NCBI GenBank assembly: GCA_035532755.1
Contig: DATKQI010000284.1
Coordinates: 1-35,564, forward strand
Length of the DNA stretch: 35,564 nucleotides
Reading direction: 5' to 3'
Origin: DATKQI01 sp035532755
Lineage (GTDB): Bacteria > Pseudomonadota > Alphaproteobacteria > Acetobacterales > Acetobacteraceae
The notes beneath the pieces are model-generated. The model was not told where the DNA came from, ran no database searches, and worked only from the letters and a program-made list of their open reading frames with translations. Positions 16,798-24,269 of this stretch are shown piece after piece (within the stretch, counting starts at the first letter, position 1; each line of letters opens with the position of its first letter). A program made the translations under genes and the position numbers.

Positions 16798-16999
16798 CGG
16801 CGGCCTCCGGGTCGAGGTCGGCATTGGCATCCCAGGCCTCAGCCTCGGTCAGCGCCGTCTCTTCGAACGCACCAAGGCTTTCCGCTTCGGCGGCATCCAC
16901 CTCCACCACCACGTTCGGTGTGGTCAGGTCGGCGATGCTGTTGGAAAGCGTCGGCCGCGCAGACGCGTCACCCGGACCGTCGTCACTGGATGCGGACAT
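16787..16999 (-). CDS. Small acidic protein of unknown function
   Basis: From the ATG at 16999 this is a 70-residue, strongly acidic protein (for example VVVEVDAAEAESLGAFEETALTEAEAWDANADLDPEA). It overlaps the end of the transglycosylase gene by 17 bases and the start of the primase-like gene by 11 bases, so it is embedded in the operon and probably translated. I do not recognise a family. A role as a partner of the ArdC/Toprim protein is only a guess from position. An ATG further upstream (17110) is less likely because it lies deep inside the neighbouring gene. Confidence 0.55.
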   Translation of the reverse strand: MSASSDDGPGDASARPTLSNSIADLTTPNVVVEVDAAEAESLGAFEETALTEAEAWDANADLDPEAADGD

Positions 17000-17564
17000 C
17001 GCTCGCCTCCCTGGCAAAGACCGTCGTGCCGGCCGTGTACGGATTGGGGGGCGGAGCGGCCCGCCGCGCTGATATGGCTGTCGCCGCGGCATCGTGCGGC
17101 CCGCCGGCAAATGCCGGCACGCCGCCCGGCCCGTAGTAGCGAGCGACGTAGCCGTTCGCGAAACCCCGATAGAAGGTGCCGGTGTTGTAGGCGGACAGCG
17201 CCGCTTGCAGGGCCGGCTGACCGTCGCCGCGGCTGCGCGTGGCCCCGGCGTAATCCGCCGTCAGAATGGCCGCGCCGTCCCGGATGTTGGTGCACGGGTC
17301 CAGCACCCGATCGACCGTCGTGCCGAGCGCAACCAGGTTGCGGCTGTTCACCTGCATCAATCCGAGATCGACGCTGTAGCCGCGCAGGATGTAGCGCTCG
17401 GCGGTTCGCGCGGCGGCAGCGGCACTGGTCGCCGGCGCCGGCTGTAGCCGCAGGCCGTTGACGTGAATCGCCAGCGGATTGCCGCCGCTCTCGACGCGGA
17501 TCACCGCCTCAAGCGTGACGCGCGCGACATTCGGCGCGCATGCCAGGAGCGCCGCCGGGATCAT
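16983..17564 (-). CDS. VirB1-like lytic transglycosylase
   Basis: This 193-residue protein is a soluble lytic transglycosylase of the VirB1/SLT type that opens peptidoglycan for the secretion channel. It contains VTLEAVIRVESGGNPLAIHVNG, with the catalytic glutamate in VESGGNP, then YSVDLGLMQVNSRNL and ALSAYNTGTFYRGFANGYVARYY, the three typical SLT motifs. The start MIPAALLACAPNVA is a weak hydrophobic leader. The ATG at 17564 overlaps the traF stop (ATGA), implying coupled translation. In RP4 the similar protein is TrbN. Confidence 0.9.
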   Translation of the reverse strand: MIPAALLACAPNVARVTLEAVIRVESGGNPLAIHVNGLRLQPAPATSAAAAARTAERYILRGYSVDLGLMQVNSRNLVALGTTVDRVLDPCTNIRDGAAILTADYAGATRSRGDGQPALQAALSAYNTGTFYRGFANGYVARYYGPGGVPAFAGGPHDAAATAISARRAAPPPNPYTAGTTVFAREASDVRIQ

Positions 17565-18127
17565 CCGGATACCCAGAGCGGGCGGGCCACGTCCTGGACA
17601 TTCGCCATGGGGACGGGCCCGAAATACCGGCTGTCGAAACTGCGGGGATCGTGGCCCGACAGCAGCCATATCTGCCCAGGCCGCACCACGTACACGCCGT
17701 GCGCAACCGCATGGAGCGGCCGGCCGGCACTGTCCTTTGTGAGCTGCACGGTGTGCGGCACCGGCCGGCCGTCAACCGCAATGCCACGCGGCGTCACGGC
17801 CACCTGGTCGCCGGGGATGGCAGCGATCGGCTTCACCAATGGCTCGTATCCCCCGGCGCAAAGCCCGGCCGGCAGATAGCCCCGCGCCGCCGCCAGCCGG
17901 ACCAGTTTCGTGTCCGGCAGGCACACAGTGACGATATCGCCGCGCCGGAGCGGCGCATCGACCGCTCGCACCTGCCACAGCCCTTGCGGCATCGAGGCTG
18001 TTTCGTTGACCCGGATGCCGCAAAGCCAAGCGATCACCAGAGTCCCCGACAGCAGCGCACCGGTCACGCCAGCCGTCCGTGCCGTGTGCCGGGGTGATAG
18101 GCGCGCGATGGCTCTCCGCGACCTCAT
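17561..18127 (-). CDS. TraF, conjugative S26-type signal peptidase
   Basis: TraF matures and cyclises the TrbC pilin in RP4. The 188-residue protein has one N-terminal membrane segment (TGALLSGTLVIAWLCGI), the nucleophile serine S45 in SMPQGLW, the general-base lysine K99 in VKPIAAIPGDQV and the FDSRYFGPV box with D165. All expected active-site positions are therefore present. Its ATG overlaps the traG stop (ATGA) and its own stop overlaps the transglycosylase start, so three genes are chained. Its substrate is presumably the pilin precursor encoded at 4049-4381. Confidence 0.93.
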   Translation of the reverse strand: MRSRRAIARLSPRHTARTAGVTGALLSGTLVIAWLCGIRVNETASMPQGLWQVRAVDAPLRRGDIVTVCLPDTKLVRLAAARGYLPAGLCAGGYEPLVKPIAAIPGDQVAVTPRGIAVDGRPVPHTVQLTKDSAGRPLHAVAHGVYVVRPGQIWLLSGHDPRSFDSRYFGPVPMANVQDVARPLWVSG

Positions 18128-19968
18128 GCGGCCTGGAACACCCTCTGCCTGGTCCGCGTCGTGCCGCTCGCCGGCGGCTCGATCCGGGCGCGCCGCGCGA
18201 ATGTCGGATCGAGAAAGTACAGGATCGGCGTTCCGAAGATCGGCCGCTCGCCCGCCATGAACACGACCATCTCGCCCGCTTCCACGATGCGGCCGGCGTC
18301 GTCCCGCCGCGGCTTCTTCAGGTCCATGATCTCGTCCGGCGTCAGCAGCGGCCGGCTGATCTCGTGGTAGGTCCGCGACACGTTCTTCAACGGACCCAGC
18401 CGCGTGCCACTCTCGGTCACGTCCTCCTTCACGATCGTCGTGTTGCCCACCATGCGGCTGATCCACTCGGCCGATTCCCACTCGTTCGGCGCATAGACGA
18501 TGCGAATGTGGCAGTTGGCGGTGATGCTCTGGTGCGGCCCATAGGCCCCGAACATCTGCTCGCGGTTCTGTGCGGCGAGGAACGCCTTGATGCCGTAGGC
18601 CGCGCATTTCGGCAGTGCATCCTGGATGATCTGGAGCCGTCCCAATGACGGGAACTCGTCCAGCATCATCAGCAATCGGTGCCGGTGCGGCAGCAGTGGC
18701 TGGCCCTCGTGGTATTTCAGTTCCACGCCCATGAGCTGCCGCATCGCCATGGTCAGCAGCAGCCGCACCAGCGGGCGCAGCCGCTCTTTGTCCCCGCCAC
18801 GCGTGACGATGTAGAGCGACACCGGCCGCTCGTGGTCCATCAGATCCATGATGCGGAAATCGCTGCGCCCCGTGCTGGCGGCGATGATCGGGTCCTTGAC
18901 CAGGGTCAGGTAGGTCTTGGCACTGGACAGGACGCTGCCCCGTTCCCGCTCCGGGCGGTCGAGCTGGTCGCGGCCGGCCGCGGCGACCACCGCATGCTTG
19001 CCGCTCGGCAAGTGCTGGTTGGTCCGCATCTCTTCCCACAGCGCATCGGATTTTTCTTCGGGATCGGACAGCGCGTAGGCGACATCTGCCAAGCTGGCGG
19101 TCTCGCCGCGTTTCCGGAGCTTGTACATCACGTGCAGGATCACCGCGGCCAACAGGTCGAAGCTGGTCTTGCCCCAGTGATCTTTGCCCTCAATCCCCTC
19201 GCCGTTCGGGTCGCAGATCATCTGCGCGATGTTCTGTGCGTCGGCGACCTCGTGCGGTGTGCCGAGCCGCACTTCTTCGAGGAAATTGAAGCCGGCGCTG
19301 CCGGCGACGGCGCCTGGTTCCCAGCGGATGGCGGCGTTGCCGCCGTGCTGCGCGCGCCAGCCCGCCGTGAGCTGCCAGAGTTCGCCCTTCTCGTCATAGA
19401 TCAGGCAGCTCGCCGGCCATGACAGCAGCGTGGGCAGGATATTGCCAACACCCTTGCCGCTGCGCGTCGGCGCGATGACGATGCAATGTTCCGGCCCGTC
19501 GTGCCGCAGATAGTGCACGTCTCCGTTCTTGTCCGTCCAGCCGCCGACATAGACGCCGGCGGATTTTTTCCCCGGCCCGGACAGCAGGCCAGACTGCCTG
19601 ATCTCCCGCTCCGACATGAAGCGCGCGGTGCCGTGCACCCCCTCATGGCGCACCGGCTTGCGGCGCCGGTTGCTGGCACTGACCAATCCAATGGCGACGC
19701 CAAGGCTGGTGACGGCCAGCAAGCCTGCATCCACCAGCCGGAACGTTGCCTTTGCGTGCGATGCCCATGGCGCTCGCATCCATGTGATCCAGGACCACGG
19801 CGCATAGAGATGGCGAAGCCACGGCGTTCCGAGCGCGGGGTGGTAGTGTAGGCGCCAGGCGACGAACTGTGTCGCGGCACTGCTCAACGCCACGACTCCG
19901 GTGAGTATGGCCGCAGTGCCAAGCAAACGATTCCGTAGTCGGGACGCGGGATTCGCCCTGTCTTTCAT
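18124..19968 (-). CDS. TraG, VirD4-type coupling protein
   Basis: TraG is the inner-membrane ATPase that brings the relaxosome to the channel. The 614-residue protein has two N-terminal membrane segments (GTAAILTGVVALSSAATQFVA and AGLLAVTSLGVAIGLVSA), then HGTARFM, Walker A APTRSGKG (166-173) and IYDEKGEL. Walker B is in LLMMLDEFPSLGRL (near 430-442), followed by FLAAQNREQ. Length and motifs match the TraG/VirD4 family. It begins the minus-strand transfer operon, and the palindrome at 19994-20009 lies 26 bases upstream of its ATG, so it should have its own regulated promoter. Confidence 0.95.
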   Translation of the reverse strand: MKDRANPASRLRNRLLGTAAILTGVVALSSAATQFVAWRLHYHPALGTPWLRHLYAPWSWITWMRAPWASHAKATFRLVDAGLLAVTSLGVAIGLVSASNRRRKPVRHEGVHGTARFMSEREIRQSGLLSGPGKKSAGVYVGGWTDKNGDVHYLRHDGPEHCIVIAPTRSGKGVGNILPTLLSWPASCLIYDEKGELWQLTAGWRAQHGGNAAIRWEPGAVAGSAGFNFLEEVRLGTPHEVADAQNIAQMICDPNGEGIEGKDHWGKTSFDLLAAVILHVMYKLRKRGETASLADVAYALSDPEEKSDALWEEMRTNQHLPSGKHAVVAAAGRDQLDRPERERGSVLSSAKTYLTLVKDPIIAASTGRSDFRIMDLMDHERPVSLYIVTRGGDKERLRPLVRLLLTMAMRQLMGVELKYHEGQPLLPHRHRLLMMLDEFPSLGRLQIIQDALPKCAAYGIKAFLAAQNREQMFGAYGPHQSITANCHIRIVYAPNEWESAEWISRMVGNTTIVKEDVTESGTRLGPLKNVSRTYHEISRPLLTPDEIMDLKKPRRDDAGRIVEAGEMVVFMAGERPIFGTPILYFLDPTFARRARIEPPASGTTRTRQRVFQAA

Positions 19969-19993
19969 CGGCGGGAGTCCGGGACTCGGTGAT

Positions 19994-20009
19994 ATTAGAT
20001 TTATCTAAT
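19994..20009 (-). promoter_or_regulatory. Palindromic operator upstream of traG
   Basis: ATTAGAT (19994-20000), TT, ATCTAAT (20003-20009) is identical to the core of the operator at the trb promoter. It lies in the short gap between the traI stop codon (20015) and the traG start (19968). The AT-rich core could hold a -10 box for traG. I did not find a convincing -35 box at the right distance. Confidence 0.7.
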
Positions 20010-20014
20010 GCCGC

Positions 20015-21685
20015 CTAATCCCTTTCCGCGCCCCGGTCAATCGCATTCGTGCGCGTGGTCGCCATCGCCCGGCGCTGCCGTTCCAAACCCGCATCGGCGA
20101 AGGTGACGACCAGCCCCTTGGCGCCGGCGAGTTGCGCCACCTGTTGCCGGAAATCCTCCGTCCCGTGGACCTGCAATGGCCGGTTACCGAATCGGTCCGC
20201 TGCCAGGGTCAGCGCCAGGTAGGCGGCGCCTGCCGTCACCTGGTTGACGCGCACGTGCTGCGCCTCGTCGGACACCAGCCCGCCGTCGGCCACGCGATAG
20301 ATCACCCGCCCGTCGCGCCGGATCGCCGGCCGCAGGTGCTGGTAAACGATGTGGCGGGCCTCGCCCGCATCGGCCGCGGCAAACAGGGCCGCTTCAAGCC
20401 GGACCCGCTGCTGCTGGCGCGCACGCAACGTGCGCAGTGCCGCCTCGTTGCCCCGCGCCGCCTCCACTTCGAGGAAACCCTGCCAGGTCGGAACGTGGTG
20501 CTCCGCCCGGACCCGGCGCCGTTCCTCGGCCTCCCGTGCTTTCCGGTCGGCGTGATCGCGGCGCCGCTGCTCGGCGATATGACGAAAGCTGTCGCGGCGA
20601 AGGATGCCGCGCAGGCCGCTGAGCCGCTCCTGTCGCAGGCGGTCGCGGTGATAGGTCCGGAGCTGGCGGTCATAGGCGGCATGGCGGTCACGGAGCGCCC
20701 GAATCGCTGCCTCGCGCGTGGCGATCGCCGCTGCACGCTCGCGCTGGAAGGCTTCGTACAGCGGCCCGGTCCGGCCGGGCTTGACGTAGCTCGTCTGTGC
20801 CGGCGCCGTGGTTGCACCGTGTGCTGCTGGCTGAAACGGGCCCAATGCGCTCGTCAGCGCCGCCATGGAAAGACCGCGGTCCACGGCAGAGGCCTTCACG
20901 TGCAATCGTGCGTCCCCACGGTCGCCGATTACCAGCCCGGCGCCCCGCGGTTTGAACGCCAGGTTATGGCTGGCTGCGACGCGATGCAGTTCGGGCCACC
21001 CCTTGCCGCTGGCGCGGGCGGCAAGCAGCGCCGCAGCCGCGTGTTCCTGCACCCACGCCGCAAACGATTGCCCGCCGTGCTGAGCCTCGAAGTCAGCCGC
21101 GCGCCCGCGTGCGCCGCGGTGTTGGCGATCGCGTTCCTGCCGCGGATCGACCGTGTGCGGCTCCCGCGTCAGCCCGTGGCGGACTTCCAGTTCGGCGCAC
21201 GCCGCCTGCAATCGGTAGTGGTCGCGGACCGGCATCAGGTTCCGGAACGTCGTCGGATGCACCTTGTTGATCGCAACATGCAGGTGCCAGTTGTCCGTGT
21301 TCTGGTGCACCGCCGATACGCGCTGGTGTGCCTCGAACCCGATCGCCTCGCACAGCCGGTCCTCGATGTCCTCCATCTGGGTCCGGCTCGGCTTCTCGCC
21401 TTCGGGGAAGCTGACCACCAGGTGGTAGCTCTTGTCCGATCGGCTCCGCGTATTGCGCGCCTGGGTCGAGAGGATCTCCTTTACCGCCCAACCCGGATCG
21501 TCGGTCTGGCAGTTGGTCACCCGCGCCCATGCGACCTTTTCTCCGGCATGGCCGGTATCGAGGATGTAGGCGTTGAGCCGCGTCCAGCTTCCCGGGTCCA
21601 CCTCCGCCCGCGCATTCAGGACGTAGGCGCCCAGTCGGCCGAAGCCGGCACCGCCCTTCGGCGCCATGATCCGCTTGGCGATCAC
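20015..21685 (-). CDS. TraI, MOB-P relaxase
   Basis: The relaxase nicks oriT and leads the transferred strand. The GTG at 21685 overlaps the traJ stop (GTGA) and gives 556 residues starting MIAKRIMAPKGG, like RP4 TraI (MIAKHVPM). Y21 in LGAYVLNA aligns with the catalytic tyrosine. The His motif is HQNTDNWHLHVAINKVHPT (H127, H134, H136), preceded by RVTNCQ and KSYHLVVSFPEGEKP, all as in RP4. The C-terminal part has a helical, arginine-rich linker and an LPD7-like domain (RVADGGLVSDEAQHVRV and ALTLAADRFGNRPLQV). Compared with RP4 there is an insert of about 25 residues after the tyrosine motif. An open frame extends farther upstream but overlaps traJ. Confidence 0.95.
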   Translation of the reverse strand: MIAKRIMAPKGGAGFGRLGAYVLNARAEVDPGSWTRLNAYILDTGHAGEKVAWARVTNCQTDDPGWAVKEILSTQARNTRSRSDKSYHLVVSFPEGEKPSRTQMEDIEDRLCEAIGFEAHQRVSAVHQNTDNWHLHVAINKVHPTTFRNLMPVRDHYRLQAACAELEVRHGLTREPHTVDPRQERDRQHRGARGRAADFEAQHGGQSFAAWVQEHAAAALLAARASGKGWPELHRVAASHNLAFKPRGAGLVIGDRGDARLHVKASAVDRGLSMAALTSALGPFQPAAHGATTAPAQTSYVKPGRTGPLYEAFQRERAAAIATREAAIRALRDRHAAYDRQLRTYHRDRLRQERLSGLRGILRRDSFRHIAEQRRRDHADRKAREAEERRRVRAEHHVPTWQGFLEVEAARGNEAALRTLRARQQQRVRLEAALFAAADAGEARHIVYQHLRPAIRRDGRVIYRVADGGLVSDEAQHVRVNQVTAGAAYLALTLAADRFGNRPLQVHGTEDFRQQVAQLAGAKGLVVTFADAGLERQRRAMATTRTNAIDRGAERD

Positions 21686-22023
21686 ACCCGGCCCACCACC
21701 TCGGCCAGGCGGCCTTGCAGGTCGCCGATACGGTCCAGCAGGCGCCGCACCTCCGCCTCCGATGCACCACGGCCCGGCCGGTCCACCAGCCACAGCTTCA
21801 GCAGCCCGCCCAGCCGCCCCTGGTCGCCGTTGACCTTGCAGAGGTCCGTCACCGCTGCATGGTCGAGCACGGACTTGATCGGATGTCCCAGGCCCGCGGT
21901 CCGTAAGTAAGCGGAGACGGACATGCCGGCCGCCTTGGCGCGCTCCTCGATTCGCGCGCGCTCGCTCGCCGATACCACCACCTTGAGATGACGCTGCCGG
22001 TCGCGCGGCTCTCTTTCCTTCAT
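21682..22023 (-). CDS. TraJ-like oriT-binding relaxosome protein
   Basis: From the ATG at 22023 this 113-residue protein begins MKEREPRDRQRHLKVVVSASERARIEERAKAAGMSVSAYLRTAGLG, a ribbon-helix-helix pattern shared by RP4 TraJ and MobC-type proteins. It probably binds one arm of the palindrome at 22071-22090 next to nic and recruits TraI. The gene starts about 75 bases from nic and overlaps traI by four bases. An upstream in-frame ATG at 22116 would place the start across the nick site and is less likely. Confidence 0.87.
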   Translation of the reverse strand: MKEREPRDRQRHLKVVVSASERARIEERAKAAGMSVSAYLRTAGLGHPIKSVLDHAAVTDLCKVNGDQGRLGGLLKLWLVDRPGRGASEAEVRRLLDRIGDLQGRLAEVVGRV

Positions 22024-22070
22024 GGCGTTTCTTGACCTTTTCACCGTCGAGCCGCAGGCGCGTAAGGCCC

Positions 22071-22099
22071 GCGTTGTTGGCCAACAACGCCTATCCTGC
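22071..22099 (+). other. oriT: palindrome and P-type nick site
   Basis: A perfect 20-bp palindrome, GCGTTGTTGG plus its complement CCAACAACGC (22071-22090), is followed by CTATCCTGCC. TATCCTG then C matches the conserved nick region of RP4-type (MOB-P) origins, so the nick is predicted between 22098 and 22099 on the plus strand. The eight bases from palindrome to nick equal the spacing I recall for the TraJ site in RP4. Divergent relaxosome genes (traJ-traI left, traK-traL-traM right) flank it as in RP4. If correct, the transferred strand begins at 22099 and traK, traL and traM enter first. Confidence 0.88.
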
Positions 22100-22149
22100 C
22101 ATAAAACTCCATGCAATTACCTGCGTAGTTGTGCGAACGGAACGCTGTG

Positions 22150-22229
22150 CGCATACCTTCGCACATGTTCGCGCACCTTCGCATACCCGCGCGCATGATC
22201 GCGCATCGGCGCATATATTCGCATTGACA
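22150..22229 (+). repeat. Eight helically phased 10-bp repeats in oriT
   Basis: Eight consecutive units start at exact 10-base steps (22150, 22160, up to 22220), each beginning CGC: CGCATACCTT, CGCACATGTT, CGCGCACCTT, CGCATACCCG, CGCGCATGAT, CGCGCATCGG, CGCATATATT, CGCATTGACA. The consensus is roughly CGCRYA plus a variable AT-richer end. One unit per helical turn places all units on the same face of the DNA. The array lies between nic and traK, where RP4 TraK binds and bends oriT, so the traK product encoded beside it is the likely ligand. The last unit contains the -35 box of the traK promoter. Confidence 0.8.
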
Positions 22230-22258
22230 CGGTGCAGGCGTGATTAGATAAATCCAAT
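22224..22258 (+). promoter_or_regulatory. traK promoter with palindromic operator
   Basis: TTGACA (22224-22229) is a perfect -35 box. AT-rich candidates for the -10 box (TAGATA at 22245 or GATAAA at 22247) lie 15-17 bases later. They are inside ATTAGAT (22243-22249), AA, ATCCAAT (22252-22258), a one-mismatch copy of the operator at the trbB and traG promoters. A repressor bound here would shut off traKLM. traK starts 39 bases downstream. Confidence 0.72.
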
Positions 22259-22297
22259 GTACGGGCATCGCCGCCCATCCACCTGCCGGAGCCTCGG

Positions 22298-22669
22298 ATG
22301 AGCGCGCCTGCCCCGCCGAAACGCATCAAGGGACTCGGCCGAGTCGCATTCCTGGCCCAGCGCGCCGACATCGCCGCCGACCTCGATGCCGGCTGGCCCC
22401 TGACGGCGATCTACGCCAGGCGGGCCGGCAAGCTCGGCATCTCCTACGCCCAGTTCGCGCGCTACGTCGATCAGCACATCCGCCGCAGCGATCACACCCG
22501 CACAACGGACCGCGGATCAACGCCGGCGCCCCCTCCCCTGCCCGCTCCCGTTCCCCCAGCCGATCCCAAAGGAACCCTGCATGCCGGACACCAGCCCGCC
22601 CGCCGAAGCTTCAACCACGACCCGATCGAGCGCCCGGACGACCGCCGCCGCCTCCTCGGCGAAGACTGA
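22298..22669 (+). CDS. TraK, oriT-binding and bending protein
   Basis: RP4 TraK binds oriT and shapes the relaxosome. This 123-residue protein keeps the family pattern: VAFLAQRADIAADLDAGWPLTAIYARR, GKLGISYAQFARYVDQHI, a proline-rich linker, and a C-terminus RSFNHDPIERPDDRRRLL that parallels the FTFNPTPDKKDLL end of RP4 TraK. GGAG precedes the ATG at 22298. It lies downstream of the 10-bp repeat array, its probable binding site. The last 89 bases overlap traL. Confidence 0.87.
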   Translation: MSAPAPPKRIKGLGRVAFLAQRADIAADLDAGWPLTAIYARRAGKLGISYAQFARYVDQHIRRSDHTRTTDRGSTPAPPPLPAPVPPADPKGTLHAGHQPARRSFNHDPIERPDDRRRLLGED

Positions 22670-23396
22670 ACCCCGCAAGCTCCACTTCGTCCTTCAGGGT
22701 AAGGGCGGCGTCGGCAAGACCTTCGTCAGCCTCCTTCTCGCCCAGGCCATCGCCGCCAGGGGCGAGCCGCTGATCTGCGTCGATACCGACCCGGTGAACG
22801 CCTCCTTCTCCGGCCTTTCCGTCATGGAACCCGAACGGGTCTCCATCTTCGAAGGCAAGAAGGTGGACACCAAGGCGCTGGACCGGTTCATCGAGCGCCT
22901 GCTGAGCGAGGACGCGCACTTCGTGGTGGACAACGGCGCCGCCAGCTTCGTCCCCATGAGCCAATACCTGCTGGAAAACGATGTTGTCGGCATGATGCTG
23001 GACGACGGCCGCCAGCCCGTCCTGCACACCGTCATCACCGGCGGCCCGGCGATGCTGGACACCGTGAAGGGGCTGGCCGCGCTGATGGAGGATTTTCCCC
23101 CGAGCGTCCGCCTCGTGGTCTGGCTCAACGAATTCTTCGGCCCGATCGTCAACACCCAGGGCAAATCGTTCGAGGAACTGCCGGTCTATGCCGGCGGCAA
23201 GGACCGGATCTTCGCCCTGGTGCACCTGCCCATGGTCAGCGAGGAAGCCAGCACCGACCTGCGCGACATGATCGCCAGGCGCCTGACCTTCGATCAGGCG
23301 CTGGCGCGCGAGAACACCACCATCCTGCGGGTCCAGAAGTCGCGGCTGTTCAAGTACCGCGAGGCGGTCTGGCCGGAGATCGGGCGAGTGATCTGA
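22581..23396 (+). CDS. TraL, ParA-like ATPase of the Tra1 region
   Basis: This 271-residue P-loop protein closely follows RP4 TraL: LHFVLQGKGGVGKTFVSLLLAQ (Walker A 40-47), LICVDTDPVNASFSG, VVDNGAASFVPMSQYL, HTVITGGPAMLDTVKG, VVWLNEFFGPI and RLTFDQALARENTTI. An N-terminal Ser/Thr/Ala-rich extension of about 30 residues is longer than in RP4. AAAGGAA before the ATG at 22581 supports this start even though it overlaps traK. Its exact job in transfer is not well defined. The stop overlaps the traM start in TGATG. Confidence 0.92.
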   Translation: MPDTSPPAEASTTTRSSARTTAAASSAKTEPRKLHFVLQGKGGVGKTFVSLLLAQAIAARGEPLICVDTDPVNASFSGLSVMEPERVSIFEGKKVDTKALDRFIERLLSEDAHFVVDNGAASFVPMSQYLLENDVVGMMLDDGRQPVLHTVITGGPAMLDTVKGLAALMEDFPPSVRLVVWLNEFFGPIVNTQGKSFEELPVYAGGKDRIFALVHLPMVSEEASTDLRDMIARRLTFDQALARENTTILRVQKSRLFKYREAVWPEIGRVI

Positions 23397-23818
23397 TGGA
23401 CCCTGCCAAGCTCCGCGAGTCGCTTCGCAAGCAGGGCATCGTCGTCCACGAAAGCGACCCGGTGCTGGAAGTGGCCACCATCTGCGAACTCTCCCTGGCC
23501 GACACGGTGAAGGCCATCGAGGGCCTGAACAAGGCCGCGGCCGACCGGATTTCCGCCACCTCCACCCAGACGATCGACGCCGCCAAGCGAACCGCGGAGA
23601 CCATCATCAACCAGGGCGCCGCGTTTGTGGTCGAGCAATTCCGAGAGGCCGTGCGGGAGGCAACGAGCACGATGCTGGCCGAGCTGCACCAGGAAACCGC
23701 TCGGGCGGAGCGGGCCAGCCGGACCGCCGCCCGGATTGCGTGGACCCTCGGCAGCCTGGGCGCCATCGGCTTGGCCGGACTCAGCGGGTTCCTCCTCGCC
23801 GGCCTCGGGCACGGATGA
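23396..23818 (+). CDS. TraM, Tra1-region membrane-anchored protein
   Basis: This 140-residue protein matches RP4 TraM in size, position after traL and layout: MDPAKLRESLRKQGIVVHESDPVLEVATICE, a helical middle rich in Ala, Thr and Gln (AAKRTAETIINQGAAFVVEQFREAV), and one C-terminal membrane segment (IAWTLGSLGAIGLAGLSGFLLAGLG). The membrane anchor is at the extreme C-terminus, with the bulk probably cytoplasmic. In RP4 traK, traL and traM form the same three-gene operon leading away from oriT. Its molecular function is unclear. Confidence 0.85.
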   Translation: MDPAKLRESLRKQGIVVHESDPVLEVATICELSLADTVKAIEGLNKAAADRISATSTQTIDAAKRTAETIINQGAAFVVEQFREAVREATSTMLAELHQETARAERASRTAARIAWTLGSLGAIGLAGLSGFLLAGLGHG

Positions 23819-23880
23819 TCCGCGAAGGTCCAGCAGCCGTCCCGGCGCTGGTCGTCCAACCCGCGGTCACGCCTCGGTCA

Positions 23881-24269
23881 TCAGTCGCGGCCTTCGTCCC
23901 GAAGCGCCGCATCTCTGACGCGCCGGGCCACTGCATCGGCGAAATTGAGCGCGACGCGCCGGCCGCGCGCCAGCATGTCCGGATCGATCGCCCGACTGAG
24001 CGCCTGGCTGAACCGGGTGGCGATGTCCCGCCGGGTGTCGTCCAGATCTGCCAAGGGGGCATCCATCCCTTCGCCGCGGGTTCCGCCGTCGTCTCGTGAA
24101 CCGTCGCGCTCGCCGCGACCCGTCGGCGCGCTTGTGCGAATCGGCGCACCGCATGCGCATCCTCCGCCGTGGGGACTTCCACCTCCACCCGGATCAGACC
24201 AGCATGCGCGCGATGGCGCCGGACTCGGGATGTGGCTTGATTGCTGTTTCCAGAAACATAATGAGGCAT
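23881..24269 (-). pseudogene. Frameshifted small gene of unknown function
   Basis: The ATG at 24269 opens a frame coding MPHYVSGNSNQATSRVRRHRAHAG then LIRVEVEVPTAEDAHAVRRFAQARRR and continuing to about position 24070. The sequence then makes sense only in another frame: MDAPLADLDDTRRDIATRFSQ, ALSRAIDPDMLARGRR and VALNFADAVARRVRDA, stopping at 23881. Restoring one G in the GGG run near 24067-24069 would join the two frames into one protein of about 130 residues. Either the gene has lost a base, the assembly has an error, or the downstream ATG (24066) restarts translation. The RVRRHR pattern recalls small DNA-binding antitoxin-like proteins, but no function is assigned. Three copies of a 12-bp palindrome surround its start. 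Confidence 0.6.

Noticed and set aside
17561..19039. Extended 492-residue frame before the traF start
   Set aside because: Only the last 188 residues match TraF; the upstream part is antisense-like low-information sequence inside traG.
20132..21910. 592-residue plus-strand open frame opposite traI
   Set aside because: The relaxase on the minus strand has all family motifs; the opposite frame has none and would also cover the end of traJ.
22150..22229. CRISPR array
   Set aside because: The 10-bp units are far too short, have no constant repeat and spacer, and no cas genes are present.
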